From Candidatus Aminicenantota bacterium (GTDB taxonomy: Bacteria > Acidobacteriota > Aminicenantia > UBA2199), in NCBI GenBank assembly GCA_029938635.1, contig JAOZUQ010000004.1, positions 72,513-123,038 of the forward strand: DNA of 50,526 bases. Reading direction: 5' to 3'. The notes beneath the pieces were generated by a model, which was not told the origin of the DNA, ran no database searches, and worked only from the letters and a program-made list of their open reading frames with translations. The position numbers were made by a program, and so were the translations under genes. Below, one piece after another: positions 31,475 to 41,320 of this stretch (the stretch's first letter is position 1; each line of letters begins with the position of its first letter).

Positions 31475-34400
31475 ATGCCGGAAGTGAGAAGGATATTTGT
31501 AGAAAAAAAAGAAGGATATGACACCGAGTCAAAAAATCTTTTAGATGATATTAAAGAAAATCTTGAAATAGAGAACCTTAATTCTCTCAGGATAATTTCC
31601 AGATATGATGTGTCCGGCCTTACTAATGAAGAATTTTCCAATGCAGTAACACAGGTTTTTTCAGAACCTCCGGTCGATATTGTCCATTTTGAAAAACTTG
31701 AACTCAGAGAGGATGAATTTGCACTGGGAGTTGAATATCTTCCCGGTCAATATGACCAGAGAGGAGATTCTGCATCACAGGCTGTTCAGCTCATAACTCT
31801 TCAGGAGAGGCCAATCGTCCTGACAGCAAGGATCTATGTGTTTGCCGGTATTCCGGCTGATGAAGAAATACAAAAAATAAAAAAATATCTGATAAACCCA
31901 GTCGATTCCAGGGAAGCAGCATTTGAAAAACCTGAAAGCCTGGAACGTGTATTCAACAAACCGGATAGTATAAAAACTATTGATTCATTCAGGCGAAAAA
32001 GTGAAGTTGAGCTTGATAAGTTCAGGAAAGAAAATGGACTGGCAATGTCTCTTGACGATATTATTTTTACCAGGGACTATTTTTTAAATGAAGAGAAGAG
32101 AGATCCGACAATAACAGAAATAAAGATACTTGACACATACTGGTCTGACCATTGCAGGCATACAACTTTCGAGACCGGGATAGAAAATGTGAACATTGTA
32201 CATGGTTTTTTTAATGAACCTTTGAAGAGTGGTTATAGTGATTTACTTGAATCTTTCAAAAAAGTCTATAGCGGCAGGGATAAAGAGCTTACATTGATGT
32301 CTATTGCAACTTTGAGTATGAAAGAGCTCAGGGCGGAGGGATTGCTGGATGATATGGAGATCTCCGGTGAAATAAATGCCTGCAGTATTGAAAGAGATAT
32401 TATTGTAGATGGTAATAAAGAAAAATGGCTCATAATGTTTAAAAATGAGACACACAATCATCCCACGGAAATAGAGCCTTTCGGGGGTGCTGCAACTTGT
32501 CTTGGAGGTGCTATTCGTGATCCACTTTCCGGGAGATCATATGTTTATCAGGCTATGAGGGTTACAGGTTCCGGAGATCCAGGAAAAAATGTTTCTGAAA
32601 CAATACCGGGGAAATTACCTCAGAGAAAGATCACTACTGAAGCTGCCAGGGGGTATAGTTCATATGGAAATCAGATAGGATTGGCGACAGGAAAAGTATT
32701 TGAAATATATGATGAAGGTTATGTAGCAAAGAGGATGGAAGTAGGAGCTGTAATAGGAGCAGTCCCGAAAAAGAATGTTGTCAGGAAGGAACCTGAAAAA
32801 GGGGATGTGATCCTTCTGATAGGGGGGAAAACAGGGAGGGACGGTATCGGTGGTGCTACCGGATCGTCGAAGGAACATGATGAAAGTTCGATCATTACAG
32901 CCGGAGCGGAAGTGCAGAAAGGAAATCCTCCTGAAGAGAGGAAGTTGCAGAGGTTATTTCGTGAACCTGATTTTACCGGGCTCATAAAGAAATCAAATGA
33001 TTTCGGTGCCGGAGGCGTTTCTGTCGCGATCGGTGAACTGGCTCCGGGTTTAAGGATAGACCTCGATAAAGTTCCGAAAAAATATGAGGGGCTGGACGGT
33101 ACAGAGCTGGCGCTTTCAGAATCTCAGGAGAGAATGGCGGTAGTTTTAAAAAGTGAGGATGTTAAAAAGGCGCTTAAATTTGCCGAGGATGAAAATCTTA
33201 TTGCTGTGCAGATAGCGGAAGTTACGGATGATAACAGATTAAGGATGTATTGGAGAGGAGATCTTATCGTTGATATCGGCAGGAAATTTCTTGATTCCAA
33301 TGGTGTCAGGCAGTTCTCATCTGTTTTGGTAAATCCTCCGGAAGATAAAGATAATTATTTTACTAAATACGATATGAGGCCGAAAAACGGATCTTTCAGG
33401 GGAGCATGGATCAATATGCTTACAGGTCTCAACCGGGGAAGTCAGAAAGGGCTGACCGAGAGGTTTGACAGTTCAATAGGTGCAGGCACTGTATTGATGC
33501 CCCTGGGTGGGAAATACGAACTTACAGATATTGAGGCGATGGCGGCAAAGATTCCCGTATTGAATGGAGAGACAACTACAGCGACACTTATGAGCTTCGG
33601 ATTTAACCCCAGAATATCATCCTGGAGTCCGTTTCACGGAGCCTATTATTCTGTTGTAGAAGCAATATCAAAAATAGTTGCAACAGGGGGGGATTTTTCA
33701 CGAATAAGGACATCTTTACAGGAATATTTTGAAAAACTCGGGAACGATCCGGGAAAATGGGGAAAACCATTTTCAGCTCTTACAGGTGCTTACACAGCCC
33801 ATCGCCATTTTGGGATTGCAGCCATAGGGGGGAAGGACAGTATGTCCGGATCATTCATGGATTTGAATGTTCCCCCCACACTGATCACTTTTGCAGTAGA
33901 GACAGCAGATGTAAAAGATATAATTTCTCCTGAATTTAAAAATGAAGGGAACCGGGTTTATCTGTTCAAGTGTGAAAGAGATGAATTTGAAATGCCCGAT
34001 TTTGGATGTTTAAAAGATGGTTACAAATTAATGAATGAACAGATAAAGAGAGGGAAGATCATCTCTGCATCAAGTGTCGGAGAAGGCGGAATAGCATATT
34101 CATTGTTCAGGATGTGTTCAGGAAATAAAAAAGGATTCAGATTTGAGAAGAATATTGAACCGGAAAAATTGTTTTCTCCTGATTACGGATCGATAGTTTT
34201 TGAAGTAGAAGGAGATCTCGATTCGATCAAATTTAAATTGTTGGGAGAGGTTACAAAAACAGGTTTTATAGAATCCGGAGAAGAAAAAATAGATTTAGAA
34301 GAATTAATAAATGTTTCCGGAGACACACTGGAAAAAATATTTCCTACGATGATCTCCTCAACTAAAAAAGAACCGGAAACTATATTATACAAAAAGAGGG

Positions 34401-35227
34401 GACTTGTAACTGCGGTTTCGAAATTCGGGAAACCCAGGATAGTGATACCTGTATTTCCCGGGACTAATTGTGAATATGATACTGCGAGAGCATTCGAGAG
34501 GGCCGGAGGTGTTGTTGAGACAATTGTTTTTAACAATCTGAATGCAGATAATATAAGGGCTTCTATTGAAAGGCTTGCCGGGGCGATCACTAACTCCCAG
34601 ATAATATCAATCCCCGGAGGGTTTTCAGCAGGAGATGAACCTGATGGCTCCGGGAAATTTATAGCTGCAGTATTCAGGAACCCTCATGTAAGTGAAGCTG
34701 CTTCGGGACTAATTGAAAAAAGGGGAGGATTGATGCTTGGGATATGCAACGGTTTTCAGGCATTGATCAAATTGGGGCTCCTCCCTTATGGAGAGATAAG
34801 GGATCTGAACGAGGACTCACCAACGCTTACTTTTAATTCATTGGGACGTCATGTCTCAACAATGGTAAATACAAAAGTAATATCGACTTTGTCACCCTGG
34901 TTCCTCCTGTCTGAAGCCGGGGATATTCATACGATCCCTGTCTCGCATGGTGAGGGCCGTTTTTCCGCAGAAAATAATTTGATAAAACAATTGGAGATAA
35001 ACGGACAGATCGCAACACAATATACCGACCCTGAAGGTAATCCGACCTATGATATCAAATTCAACCCGAATGGCTCGGATTTTTCGATCGAAGGAATAAC
35101 CAGTCCTGATGGCAGAATATTCGGAAAAATGGGTCACTCGGAGAGGGTAACTGCCGGTACTTTTAAGAATATACCGGGCAATAAGTTTCAGCGGATCTTT
35201 GAATCGGGAATAAAATATTTTAAATAA
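31475..35227 (+). CDS. purL: Phosphoribosylformylglycinamidine synthase, single-chain
   Basis: The 1250-residue enzyme converts FGAR, glutamine and ATP to FGAM in purine synthesis. Parts in order: a PurS-like N-terminal region (about 1-160); the linker LDTYWSDHCRHTTFETGI; the first AIRS-like ATPase half with NETHNHPTEIEPFGGAATCLGG; and a second half with GGKDSMSGSFMDLNVPPT. The class I glutamine amidotransferase from about 985 follows (IPVFPGTNCEYDTARAFE, SIPGGFSAGDE, catalytic Cys in GICNGFQAL near 1090, HGEGRF). The organisation fits the single-chain form of some Firmicutes and Bacteroidetes rather than the E. coli type. The ribosome site is GAGGG. Confidence 0.97.
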   Translation: MPEVRRIFVEKKEGYDTESKNLLDDIKENLEIENLNSLRIISRYDVSGLTNEEFSNAVTQVFSEPPVDIVHFEKLELREDEFALGVEYLPGQYDQRGDSASQAVQLITLQERPIVLTARIYVFAGIPADEEIQKIKKYLINPVDSREAAFEKPESLERVFNKPDSIKTIDSFRRKSEVELDKFRKENGLAMSLDDIIFTRDYFLNEEKRDPTITEIKILDTYWSDHCRHTTFETGIENVNIVHGFFNEPLKSGYSDLLESFKKVYSGRDKELTLMSIATLSMKELRAEGLLDDMEISGEINACSIERDIIVDGNKEKWLIMFKNETHNHPTEIEPFGGAATCLGGAIRDPLSGRSYVYQAMRVTGSGDPGKNVSETIPGKLPQRKITTEAARGYSSYGNQIGLATGKVFEIYDEGYVAKRMEVGAVIGAVPKKNVVRKEPEKGDVILLIGGKTGRDGIGGATGSSKEHDESSIITAGAEVQKGNPPEERKLQRLFREPDFTGLIKKSNDFGAGGVSVAIGELAPGLRIDLDKVPKKYEGLDGTELALSESQERMAVVLKSEDVKKALKFAEDENLIAVQIAEVTDDNRLRMYWRGDLIVDIGRKFLDSNGVRQFSSVLVNPPEDKDNYFTKYDMRPKNGSFRGAWINMLTGLNRGSQKGLTERFDSSIGAGTVLMPLGGKYELTDIEAMAAKIPVLNGETTTATLMSFGFNPRISSWSPFHGAYYSVVEAISKIVATGGDFSRIRTSLQEYFEKLGNDPGKWGKPFSALTGAYTAHRHFGIAAIGGKDSMSGSFMDLNVPPTLITFAVETADVKDIISPEFKNEGNRVYLFKCERDEFEMPDFGCLKDGYKLMNEQIKRGKIISASSVGEGGIAYSLFRMCSGNKKGFRFEKNIEPEKLFSPDYGSIVFEVEGDLDSIKFKLLGEVTKTGFIESGEEKIDLEELINVSGDTLEKIFPTMISSTKKEPETILYKKRGLVTAVSKFGKPRIVIPVFPGTNCEYDTARAFERAGGVVETIVFNNLNADNIRASIERLAGAITNSQIISIPGGFSAGDEPDGSGKFIAAVFRNPHVSEAASGLIEKRGGLMLGICNGFQALIKLGLLPYGEIRDLNEDSPTLTFNSLGRHVSTMVNTKVISTLSPWFLLSEAGDIHTIPVSHGEGRFSAENNLIKQLEINGQIATQYTDPEGNPTYDIKFNPNGSDFSIEGITSPDGRIFGKMGHSERVTAGTFKNIPGNKFQRIFESGIKYFK

Positions 35228-35234
35228 TTTGAAT

Positions 35235-36557
35235 ATGGGTAAGAAAAAGGATAAAACAGATATCTTTCCCCTGGCTGACAGGCTCAGGCCTGAGAATATA
35301 TCAGAATTTATCGGCCAGGAACACCTTACAGGACCCGGTAAGATCGTAAGATCATTTATTGACAGAGGATATCTCAGCTCTCTGATCTTCTGGGGGCCTC
35401 CGGGGACAGGCAAAACAACATTATCAAGAATATTGGTTAAACAGCTGGATCTCCCTTCATCTGAATTTTCCGCCACGGTATCGAAGATCGGTGAGATCAG
35501 GGATCTGATGAAAAAGGCCGTAGATATGAAGAAGGTTGGAGGGAAACCGCTTGTCCTTTTTGTTGATGAGATACATCATTTTAACAAACATATTCAGGAT
35601 GCTTTCCTGCCGTATGCTGAGAGTGGAGATATAATCCTCATGGGCACCACAACAGAGAATCCCGCTTATAAGATGAACCGGGCACTTCTCTCAAGATTGA
35701 GAATTCTCGAATTTTCCCCGTTATCTCAAGAGGATCTGGTGAAGATTTTTAATAGAGGCTTGAAATTTGTCAGGGATGAAACTGAGATAAAAATTAAAGC
35801 CGGTAAGGATGTGAGAGATCTCATTATTGATCATAGTAATGGTGATGGGAGGCGGTTGCTTAATATTCTGGAACTTGTTGTTAATTCAGCATCTGATGGG
35901 AAAGAGCCTGACAGGCAGCTTGTTCAGGATATTGTGCAGAAGAAGATAGGGTCTTATGACAGGACAGGTGATGACAGGTATGCATATATTTCGGCTCTTC
36001 ATAAAGCAGTCCGGAATTCCGATACAGATGCTTCCCTTTTCTGGCTTTACAAAATGATGGAGGGTGGTGAGGACCCACTCTTTATAATCAGGAGAATGAT
36101 TAGAATATCTGTTGAGGATATAGGCTTCGCCGATCCTGAAGCATTACCTTTATGCCTGAACATTAAAGAGGCCTATGAATCTCTCGGATCACCTGAAGGA
36201 GATCTTTTTCTCACTCAGGGGATTATCTATCTCTCAGCCGCGCCAAAGAGTAATTCCATATATAAGACAGAGAAAAAGATGAAAAAGGTCATTGAAAAGT
36301 ATGGAGATGCCAAAGTGCCATTCCATATAATTAATCCATCGAATTTCCTTAATAAAAGGAAGGGTGCGGGGAAAGGGTATGAATATGCGCATGATTTTCC
36401 TAAGAAAACAACAACAATGAGCACAATGCCCGAAGGTGTTGAAGAGTCAGGATTCTTCGAACCGAACATGATGGGATTTGAGAAGAAGATAAGGGAGAGG
36501 ATCGAATACTGGAAGAAAATAAAAGAAGAGTTGAAGGGGATGGACGGGGATGAATGA
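35235..36557 (+). CDS. rarA: Replication-associated recombination ATPase RarA (MgsA/WRNIP1 family)
   Basis: A 440-residue clamp-loader-like AAA+ protein: FPLADRLRPENISEFIGQEHL at the N-terminus, Walker A WGPPGTGKTTLSR near 54-66, Walker B VLFVDEIHHFNK, sensor 1 GTTTENPAY. The C-terminal tetramerisation region has RNSDTDASLFWLYKMMEGGE and the block YEYAHDFPKK. It acts at stalled replication forks. The ATG at 35235 was chosen; a TTG at 35229 adds two residues and neither has an obvious ribosome site, so translation may depend on coupling with purL. It overlaps the helicase gene downstream by 8 bases. Confidence 0.96.
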   Translation: MGKKKDKTDIFPLADRLRPENISEFIGQEHLTGPGKIVRSFIDRGYLSSLIFWGPPGTGKTTLSRILVKQLDLPSSEFSATVSKIGEIRDLMKKAVDMKKVGGKPLVLFVDEIHHFNKHIQDAFLPYAESGDIILMGTTTENPAYKMNRALLSRLRILEFSPLSQEDLVKIFNRGLKFVRDETEIKIKAGKDVRDLIIDHSNGDGRRLLNILELVVNSASDGKEPDRQLVQDIVQKKIGSYDRTGDDRYAYISALHKAVRNSDTDASLFWLYKMMEGGEDPLFIIRRMIRISVEDIGFADPEALPLCLNIKEAYESLGSPEGDLFLTQGIIYLSAAPKSNSIYKTEKKMKKVIEKYGDAKVPFHIINPSNFLNKRKGAGKGYEYAHDFPKKTTTMSTMPEGVEESGFFEPNMMGFEKKIRERIEYWKKIKEELKGMDGDE

Positions 36558-39285
36558 AAAAGCATCTATCCTTCCGATCGATGATTTCCGTCCTGAGATC
36601 GAAGAAAGCATAAAAAAAAATATAATTACTATCCTGACCGCTGAGACGGGTGCAGGAAAATCGACGAGGGTTCCCCTCTGGCTCCATGAAAGGGGAATGA
36701 AAGTAAACATAACCCAGCCCAGAAGGATCGCAGCCAGATCACTTTCATACTACCTTTCCGGATATACCGGGACAAAGTGGGGAGATGAGATAGGTTTTCA
36801 GACAGGGTTCGAAAAGAAAAGAACAAAGAAAACCTCTCTTCTCTATCTTACCGATGGTGTTCAGATGATCAATGAGATCAGAGGGAAACTGGATTACGAT
36901 GTTCTGCTGCTCGATGAGATCCATGAGTGGAACCTTAATCAGGAAGTTCTTATCGGAATAGTTAAAAAAAGACTTGTTAATGGTTTTTATAAAAAGCGGA
37001 ACAAAAGGGTAGTAATAATGAGTGCAACCCTCCAGGCAAACAAGCTTTCAAAGTATTTTAATAATTCTCCTGTAATCTCTGTCCCGGGGAGGGGATTTCC
37101 TGTAGCCATTCATAATAACAGTTCTCACTTTCTCCTTTCGGATACTGTTCAGATGGTTGAAGCAGGAAAGAATGTCCTGGTTTTTCTTCCCGGGAAGGGT
37201 GAGATCAGTGAATTCATAAACCTTTTAAAAAGAACTCTTGATGAAGATGAGATGAGTGCTGTTATCCTTCCTCTCCATTCCGGCCTGACCATAAATGAAC
37301 AGTCAAAGGTATTTGCTCACTACAAGAACCCGAAAGTGGTTGTAGCAACCGATATTGCCCAGACAAGCCTTACGATCGATGATATCGACGGGGTAATTGA
37401 TGATGGTGTAAAAAAAGAGATCCATAATATAAAAGGTATCGAGGGGCTGTACCCTGTTGAAATATCCAGATCGGATTGTCTTCAGAGAGCAGGAAGGGCA
37501 GGAAGGGTTAAGGATGGGACATATATTCTCTGCTCTGATATCCCGGTCGAGGAGAGGGAAGAATTTCCTGAACCGGAGATAAGAAGGCTGAATCTCGAAT
37601 CTGTAGTATTAAGGTTGATAAAGTGGGGGATTTCTCCCCTCGAATTTCCATATTTTCACTCTCCGAAAAAAACTCTCATTTATAAAGCTATCGAAAACCT
37701 GAAGAAATTCGGAGCAGTTACAGACGAAGGGGAGATAACGGAAGACGGAAAGAAGATGGCTGAGCTGCCTGTTTCGACCAGAGGAGCCAGACTTTTGATA
37801 GAGGTACAGAAAAGTACTCCGGCAACGATGGATATGGGCCTTAAATTGATAGCTATTCTCGAGGCTAAAGGGATAGTTAATAAAGATTTTGCAGGAGAGA
37901 GGACATATTCAGATCTATGGCTGTCAGATCTTATCAACCAGCTCCATTTATGGAATTCGGCATCTAAGTTTAAAAAGATCATAAACTTTAAAAGTCTTTC
38001 TCTTGCTAAAGATATTTATAAAGAGTTGAAGAACCGGTTGTTTATTAATTCCCGGAAGCAGACGAATAATGCAAATGTGAATTATAAGGATCTGTACAGA
38101 AGTATTCTCTCTTCATTTATTGACCATGTTTACACAAAAACCGGGAAGAGCTATTTCAAGGATGAAGAGGAGAGGCAGCTGGACAGGAAATCAGTTCTAT
38201 TCGAAACTCTCCCGGAAATGGTCACCGGATCACCATTTGATCTTATGGTCGAGAGGGAGAACCGGTTCACCGGAGAGAGAGAGAAGTTTACGATAGCTTT
38301 AATAACTTTTTCATCTGAAATATCTTTCAAAATACTGGATGAACTTAAGCCCTTCAGTTATAAGAAGGAAACGGAGGTCAGATCGGAAAAAAATATTATC
38401 TCACTTTATAATTCGATCTGGTTCGGGGGAAAGTGTTTATCTCAATTCAGCACAGTCCCTGACCTGAAAGATCCTGAAGTCAGAAAAAGTATTGCGCCGG
38501 AAGTATTGAACTGGTGGGATAATAACGGGAGTAAGTACAAGTTATCAGAAAGATGTTCATTTCTGGAGCAAAAATATAATGAAGTCAGGAAACTGGTTAA
38601 ATACAACTTCAAGCCGTTTAAATTTTACTGGGAAGAATATCTTATCAAAAAAATCCAGAATGATCTTAATAATCCTGATCTGGATATATATTTCAACTTC
38701 CATTCAGACTTTTCAATCGTCACTCTCGGGGAGATCCTTTCTCCACAGGTTATTTCGAATTTAAAAAAAAAAAAATGGCCGGGAGAAGTTGATATATCCG
38801 GGGATATGTTTAAGGTGGAATATTTCAGAGGGAAACCTTTCCTCAACTTCAGTTTCAGCGGGTTTGAAAATATTGAAAAAGATGACCTGCTCCTCCCGAC
38901 CGGAGAATCGTGTGGTGTTGTCCTCGGGAAAAGGAGATTTGTAGACTGGGATTATATAGTCTATTCATTCAACAGGTGGAAAAAAGAAAAAATATTCAGG
39001 GAGAAATGGAAAATAGAAAGAAAGCCCGCGGAGATGGAATTGCTTGAGGATGTCCCTTTCCCGGTAGAATTCACAGGAGGAAAAGGTAAAGAGAAAGAAA
39101 AGTTCCTGTTCTATTCGGTACCGGAATTTGAGGGGGAAAAAGTGTTTTTGAAACATTTCTTTGAAAAGAGAGATGCTGAAATCCATTATCAGTCAATTTC
39201 CGGTAAGTGGGAAAAATTTGTAAAAAAATATAAAAGCAGAAAGATAGAAGATATATTTAATAAAAAAGGGTGGAAGATAAAATAA
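36550..39285 (+). CDS. DEAH-family (DEIH) ATP-dependent helicase, HrpB-like
   Basis: A 911-residue superfamily 2 helicase. Motifs are Walker A TAETGAGKSTRVP near 29-41, ITQPRRIAARSLS, motif II LLLDEIHEW (DEIH) near 118-126, motif III VIMSATLQAN, VATDIAQTSLTIDDID and the arginine-finger block DCLQRAGRAGRV. An HA2-like domain follows around residues 370-450. The C-terminal 400 residues are unlike HrpA DUF3418 and only loosely HrpB-like. HrpB/HrpA proteins are thought to act on RNA, with roles poorly defined in bacteria. It is coupled to rarA. Confidence 0.88.
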   Translation: MNEKASILPIDDFRPEIEESIKKNIITILTAETGAGKSTRVPLWLHERGMKVNITQPRRIAARSLSYYLSGYTGTKWGDEIGFQTGFEKKRTKKTSLLYLTDGVQMINEIRGKLDYDVLLLDEIHEWNLNQEVLIGIVKKRLVNGFYKKRNKRVVIMSATLQANKLSKYFNNSPVISVPGRGFPVAIHNNSSHFLLSDTVQMVEAGKNVLVFLPGKGEISEFINLLKRTLDEDEMSAVILPLHSGLTINEQSKVFAHYKNPKVVVATDIAQTSLTIDDIDGVIDDGVKKEIHNIKGIEGLYPVEISRSDCLQRAGRAGRVKDGTYILCSDIPVEEREEFPEPEIRRLNLESVVLRLIKWGISPLEFPYFHSPKKTLIYKAIENLKKFGAVTDEGEITEDGKKMAELPVSTRGARLLIEVQKSTPATMDMGLKLIAILEAKGIVNKDFAGERTYSDLWLSDLINQLHLWNSASKFKKIINFKSLSLAKDIYKELKNRLFINSRKQTNNANVNYKDLYRSILSSFIDHVYTKTGKSYFKDEEERQLDRKSVLFETLPEMVTGSPFDLMVERENRFTGEREKFTIALITFSSEISFKILDELKPFSYKKETEVRSEKNIISLYNSIWFGGKCLSQFSTVPDLKDPEVRKSIAPEVLNWWDNNGSKYKLSERCSFLEQKYNEVRKLVKYNFKPFKFYWEEYLIKKIQNDLNNPDLDIYFNFHSDFSIVTLGEILSPQVISNLKKKKWPGEVDISGDMFKVEYFRGKPFLNFSFSGFENIEKDDLLLPTGESCGVVLGKRRFVDWDYIVYSFNRWKKEKIFREKWKIERKPAEMELLEDVPFPVEFTGGKGKEKEKFLFYSVPEFEGEKVFLKHFFEKRDAEIHYQSISGKWEKFVKKYKSRKIEDIFNKKGWKIK

Positions 39286-39304
39286 CCCCCCACCCTTTAT
39301 TTTT
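39265..39304. terminator. Bidirectional terminator between convergent genes
   Basis: AAAGGGTGG (39265-39273) pairs with CCACCCTTT (39290-39298), flanked by AAA on the left and ATTTTTTT on the right. It serves the helicase gene (plus) and the exported-protein gene (minus), whose stop codons lie on either side. Confidence 0.85.
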
Positions 39305-40729
39305 TTATTTTATATAGAGATGGACCGGGAGGAAAAAATCAGCATCCCATGAAATGAGAGGGCCGTCCTTGCCGCCGTCATCATCCCTGTCTGCTCCGAA
39401 ACTATACAGCATTTGTTTTTTTTCATGCCATTTGTATGGGTTTCCTGAGCATGGATCTATCAGAGAATTGTACAGATCCAGTGAGTCCAAATTTTCCTGG
39501 ACTGTTTTTGAAGGATCATATTTCAGATGAAGTTCAGCTGATATCCTCACCATGTCGTAGGTGGTTTTCAAATGCCAGGATTTAAGTACAATTGTAGGAA
39601 AATTGAATCTGTATTTTTTATAATAGTGTTTCCCGAAAGGGTTCTGAATCCACCAGAAAAATCCCTTTTTTACATTAGTCTTATTTTGAATATCATCCGC
39701 CCATTTATATGGAGGTGTTTTCTCATTTTCTAATATTTTTGAAAGGTGATCAAAATAGTATTTTTTTGTCCTGTTCTTCTGAAATAACGGGTTAATACTT
39801 TTTACCTGAGACATACTGAACCCTTCTGCAAGAATCGGTTTTGCTGAACCGTATTCATCACCTTCAATTTCATCAAGTTTCCTCAACACAAGTTCAAATA
39901 CTTCTGACGGGCAATCGGGCTGATTCATGATTGATGCTATTCCGAAGAGAGTTATCTTCTGAACAGCTTTTCCTATCAGGTTTGTTATCAGTGTCCTGCT
40001 CCCTTTAGTGGCCTTTTTTGCAAACTCGACATGCTCAATTAATTTATCTGTTGAATTGGCCCAATCACCTTCCAACGCATTCAGAATATTGATTGCGGCA
40101 TATTGCTTGGCAACATAGAGCCATGTAAGGAGATTTGGGATCGGCGCTGAAAAATTAACCTTATCTTTTTCTAGAACGATCAGAGTATAATCTTCAAAAT
40201 ATTTTGCATTGATAACTTTTTCATATCTTTTCAGAAGGGGTTTAAGAAGGTCCTGCATTTCCAGAACATATTTTTTCTCCTTTAAGATTACCCTTCCCCA
40301 GTCCTTGTTTGCAAATTGGGGATAATTATCCCAGGGAGTACTTTTTTTAAAAATTTCTCTCCTTTTTTTTGTTAGTTCTTTGTTAAAAGCTCTTTTCTTC
40401 TTATTCCATATGTTGTCATACCAATCCTTGACTCCCTGGACAGTTGCTTTCTCCGGATCATTAAGATTTTTCTGTGTCTTAAAAAGTTCATCAGAATCGA
40501 TGTCTACATCCAGAGGCTCAGACAATGTCCAGAGCTTAAAAAACCCATTCTCCTTTGTTACCGGAATGGGAGGAAAAAGATCGTTCAAAAAGCTGATAAT
40601 GTTACTGGTGTCATTCCCCTTTGCTGCTTCGAATTCAGGTTCACTGATATCTGAAAGCAGATTGAAACCTGTCCATAAAAAGATAAAAGCAATGATAATA
40701 AAAATGATCTTAAATAATAATTTTTTCAT
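39305..40729 (-). CDS. Exported protein of unknown function with a pseudopilin-like C-terminus
   Basis: The 474-residue product has a single N-terminal membrane segment (about 7-25), followed by a large soluble helical region with no Cys-rich or catalytic motif that I recognise. The last 55 residues read LIDPCSGNPYKWHEKKQMLY, then SFGADRDDDGGKDG. This closely parallels the DPxxGxPY...YSxGxDGxDDGG ending of GspG-like pseudopilins, including Asp-rich calcium-type residues, although the N-terminus lacks a prepilin cleavage site. It could be an anchored protein that uses a pilin-like tail to interact with, or mimic, the pilus system of the 5' region. AGGAGG precedes the start. It is apparently monocistronic. 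Confidence 0.75.
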   Translation of the reverse strand: MKKLLFKIIFIIIAFIFLWTGFNLLSDISEPEFEAAKGNDTSNIISFLNDLFPPIPVTKENGFFKLWTLSEPLDVDIDSDELFKTQKNLNDPEKATVQGVKDWYDNIWNKKKRAFNKELTKKRREIFKKSTPWDNYPQFANKDWGRVILKEKKYVLEMQDLLKPLLKRYEKVINAKYFEDYTLIVLEKDKVNFSAPIPNLLTWLYVAKQYAAINILNALEGDWANSTDKLIEHVEFAKKATKGSRTLITNLIGKAVQKITLFGIASIMNQPDCPSEVFELVLRKLDEIEGDEYGSAKPILAEGFSMSQVKSINPLFQKNRTKKYYFDHLSKILENEKTPPYKWADDIQNKTNVKKGFFWWIQNPFGKHYYKKYRFNFPTIVLKSWHLKTTYDMVRISAELHLKYDPSKTVQENLDSLDLYNSLIDPCSGNPYKWHEKKQMLYSFGADRDDDGGKDGPLISWDADFFLPVHLYIK

Positions 40730-40839
40730 AGTGCCTCCTATTGCACCACTATAATAATTCGGAACACTAAAAAAGAAGTCTCCTAATTGTAATCAATTGG
40801 TAACAAGAAAGTAATCATGATTCATGCAAAGGCTTTCGC

Positions 40840-41240
40840 CGTCATCCACTTCGCTCCCGCTCCGGATGTGCTCATAAATCTCTATAGACAAAACATCAGT
40901 TAGTTTCATTAGCCAGTTATGCCTTAGCCGTAATTGCTTTTGACTACCGCAAAATCCTGCTGGTATTTTGCTGGACGTCCGCCCTCCGTTCGATATTAGC
41001 GAGACTCGGGCTTCCAGTCCCGCAAAAGCAAAACACGGCTATGGCTGAAACTTCTAATATGAAAATATCATTCCTTTTGTGAGGGAACGAAACAGAGCGG
41101 GTGGGAACCGGTTTTACCGAAGCGGCGATGATCCGAAGGGAAAAGGCCACTGTCTGAGCATACATCTTTCAGGTATGTGAGTTGGCCTCTTTAATGCCGC
41201 TGAATAATACCCGGTCAGACGCGTCGTGGTGAACGAACAA
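40840..41240. other. Unexplained GC-richer, highly structured non-coding block
   Basis: This stretch lies in a 591-base gap between two minus-strand genes and has no convincing reading frame. It contains nested complementary arms. AGCCGT-aa-TTGCTTTTG (40926-40942) pairs with CAAAAGCAA-aac-ACGGCT (41023-41040). GCAAAAT/ATTTTGC (40949-40955, 40965-40971) forms a hairpin. GCGGC/GCCGC (41122-41126, 41196-41200) encloses AGGCCA/TGGCCT (41144-41149, 41183-41188), which encloses CATAC/GTATG (41159-41163, 41173-41177). Base composition is visibly richer in G+C than the neighbours. It may be a structured RNA, an integron attC-like or mobile-element remnant, or a replication-related element. I cannot name it. 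Confidence 0.55.
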
Positions 41241-41317
41241 ATGAATGATATTTGAAAGTGCTTAATTGCAAAAGTAATCACGGTAAAAGCCACTAAATTT
41301 AAAATGAATGATATTTG
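41240..41317. repeat. 15-bp direct repeat, two copies
   Basis: AATGAATGATATTTG occurs at 41240-41254 and 41303-41317, 63 bases apart. The copies bracket the stretch between the structured block and the stop codon of the response regulator. They could be a target-site duplication or regulatory or replication repeats. Confidence 0.7.
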
Positions 41318-41320
41318 TTT

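Noticed and set aside
40944-41165. A 73-residue minus-strand frame in the structured non-coding block
   Set aside because: It crosses the inverted-repeat arms, lacks a ribosome site and has no recognisable protein pattern.
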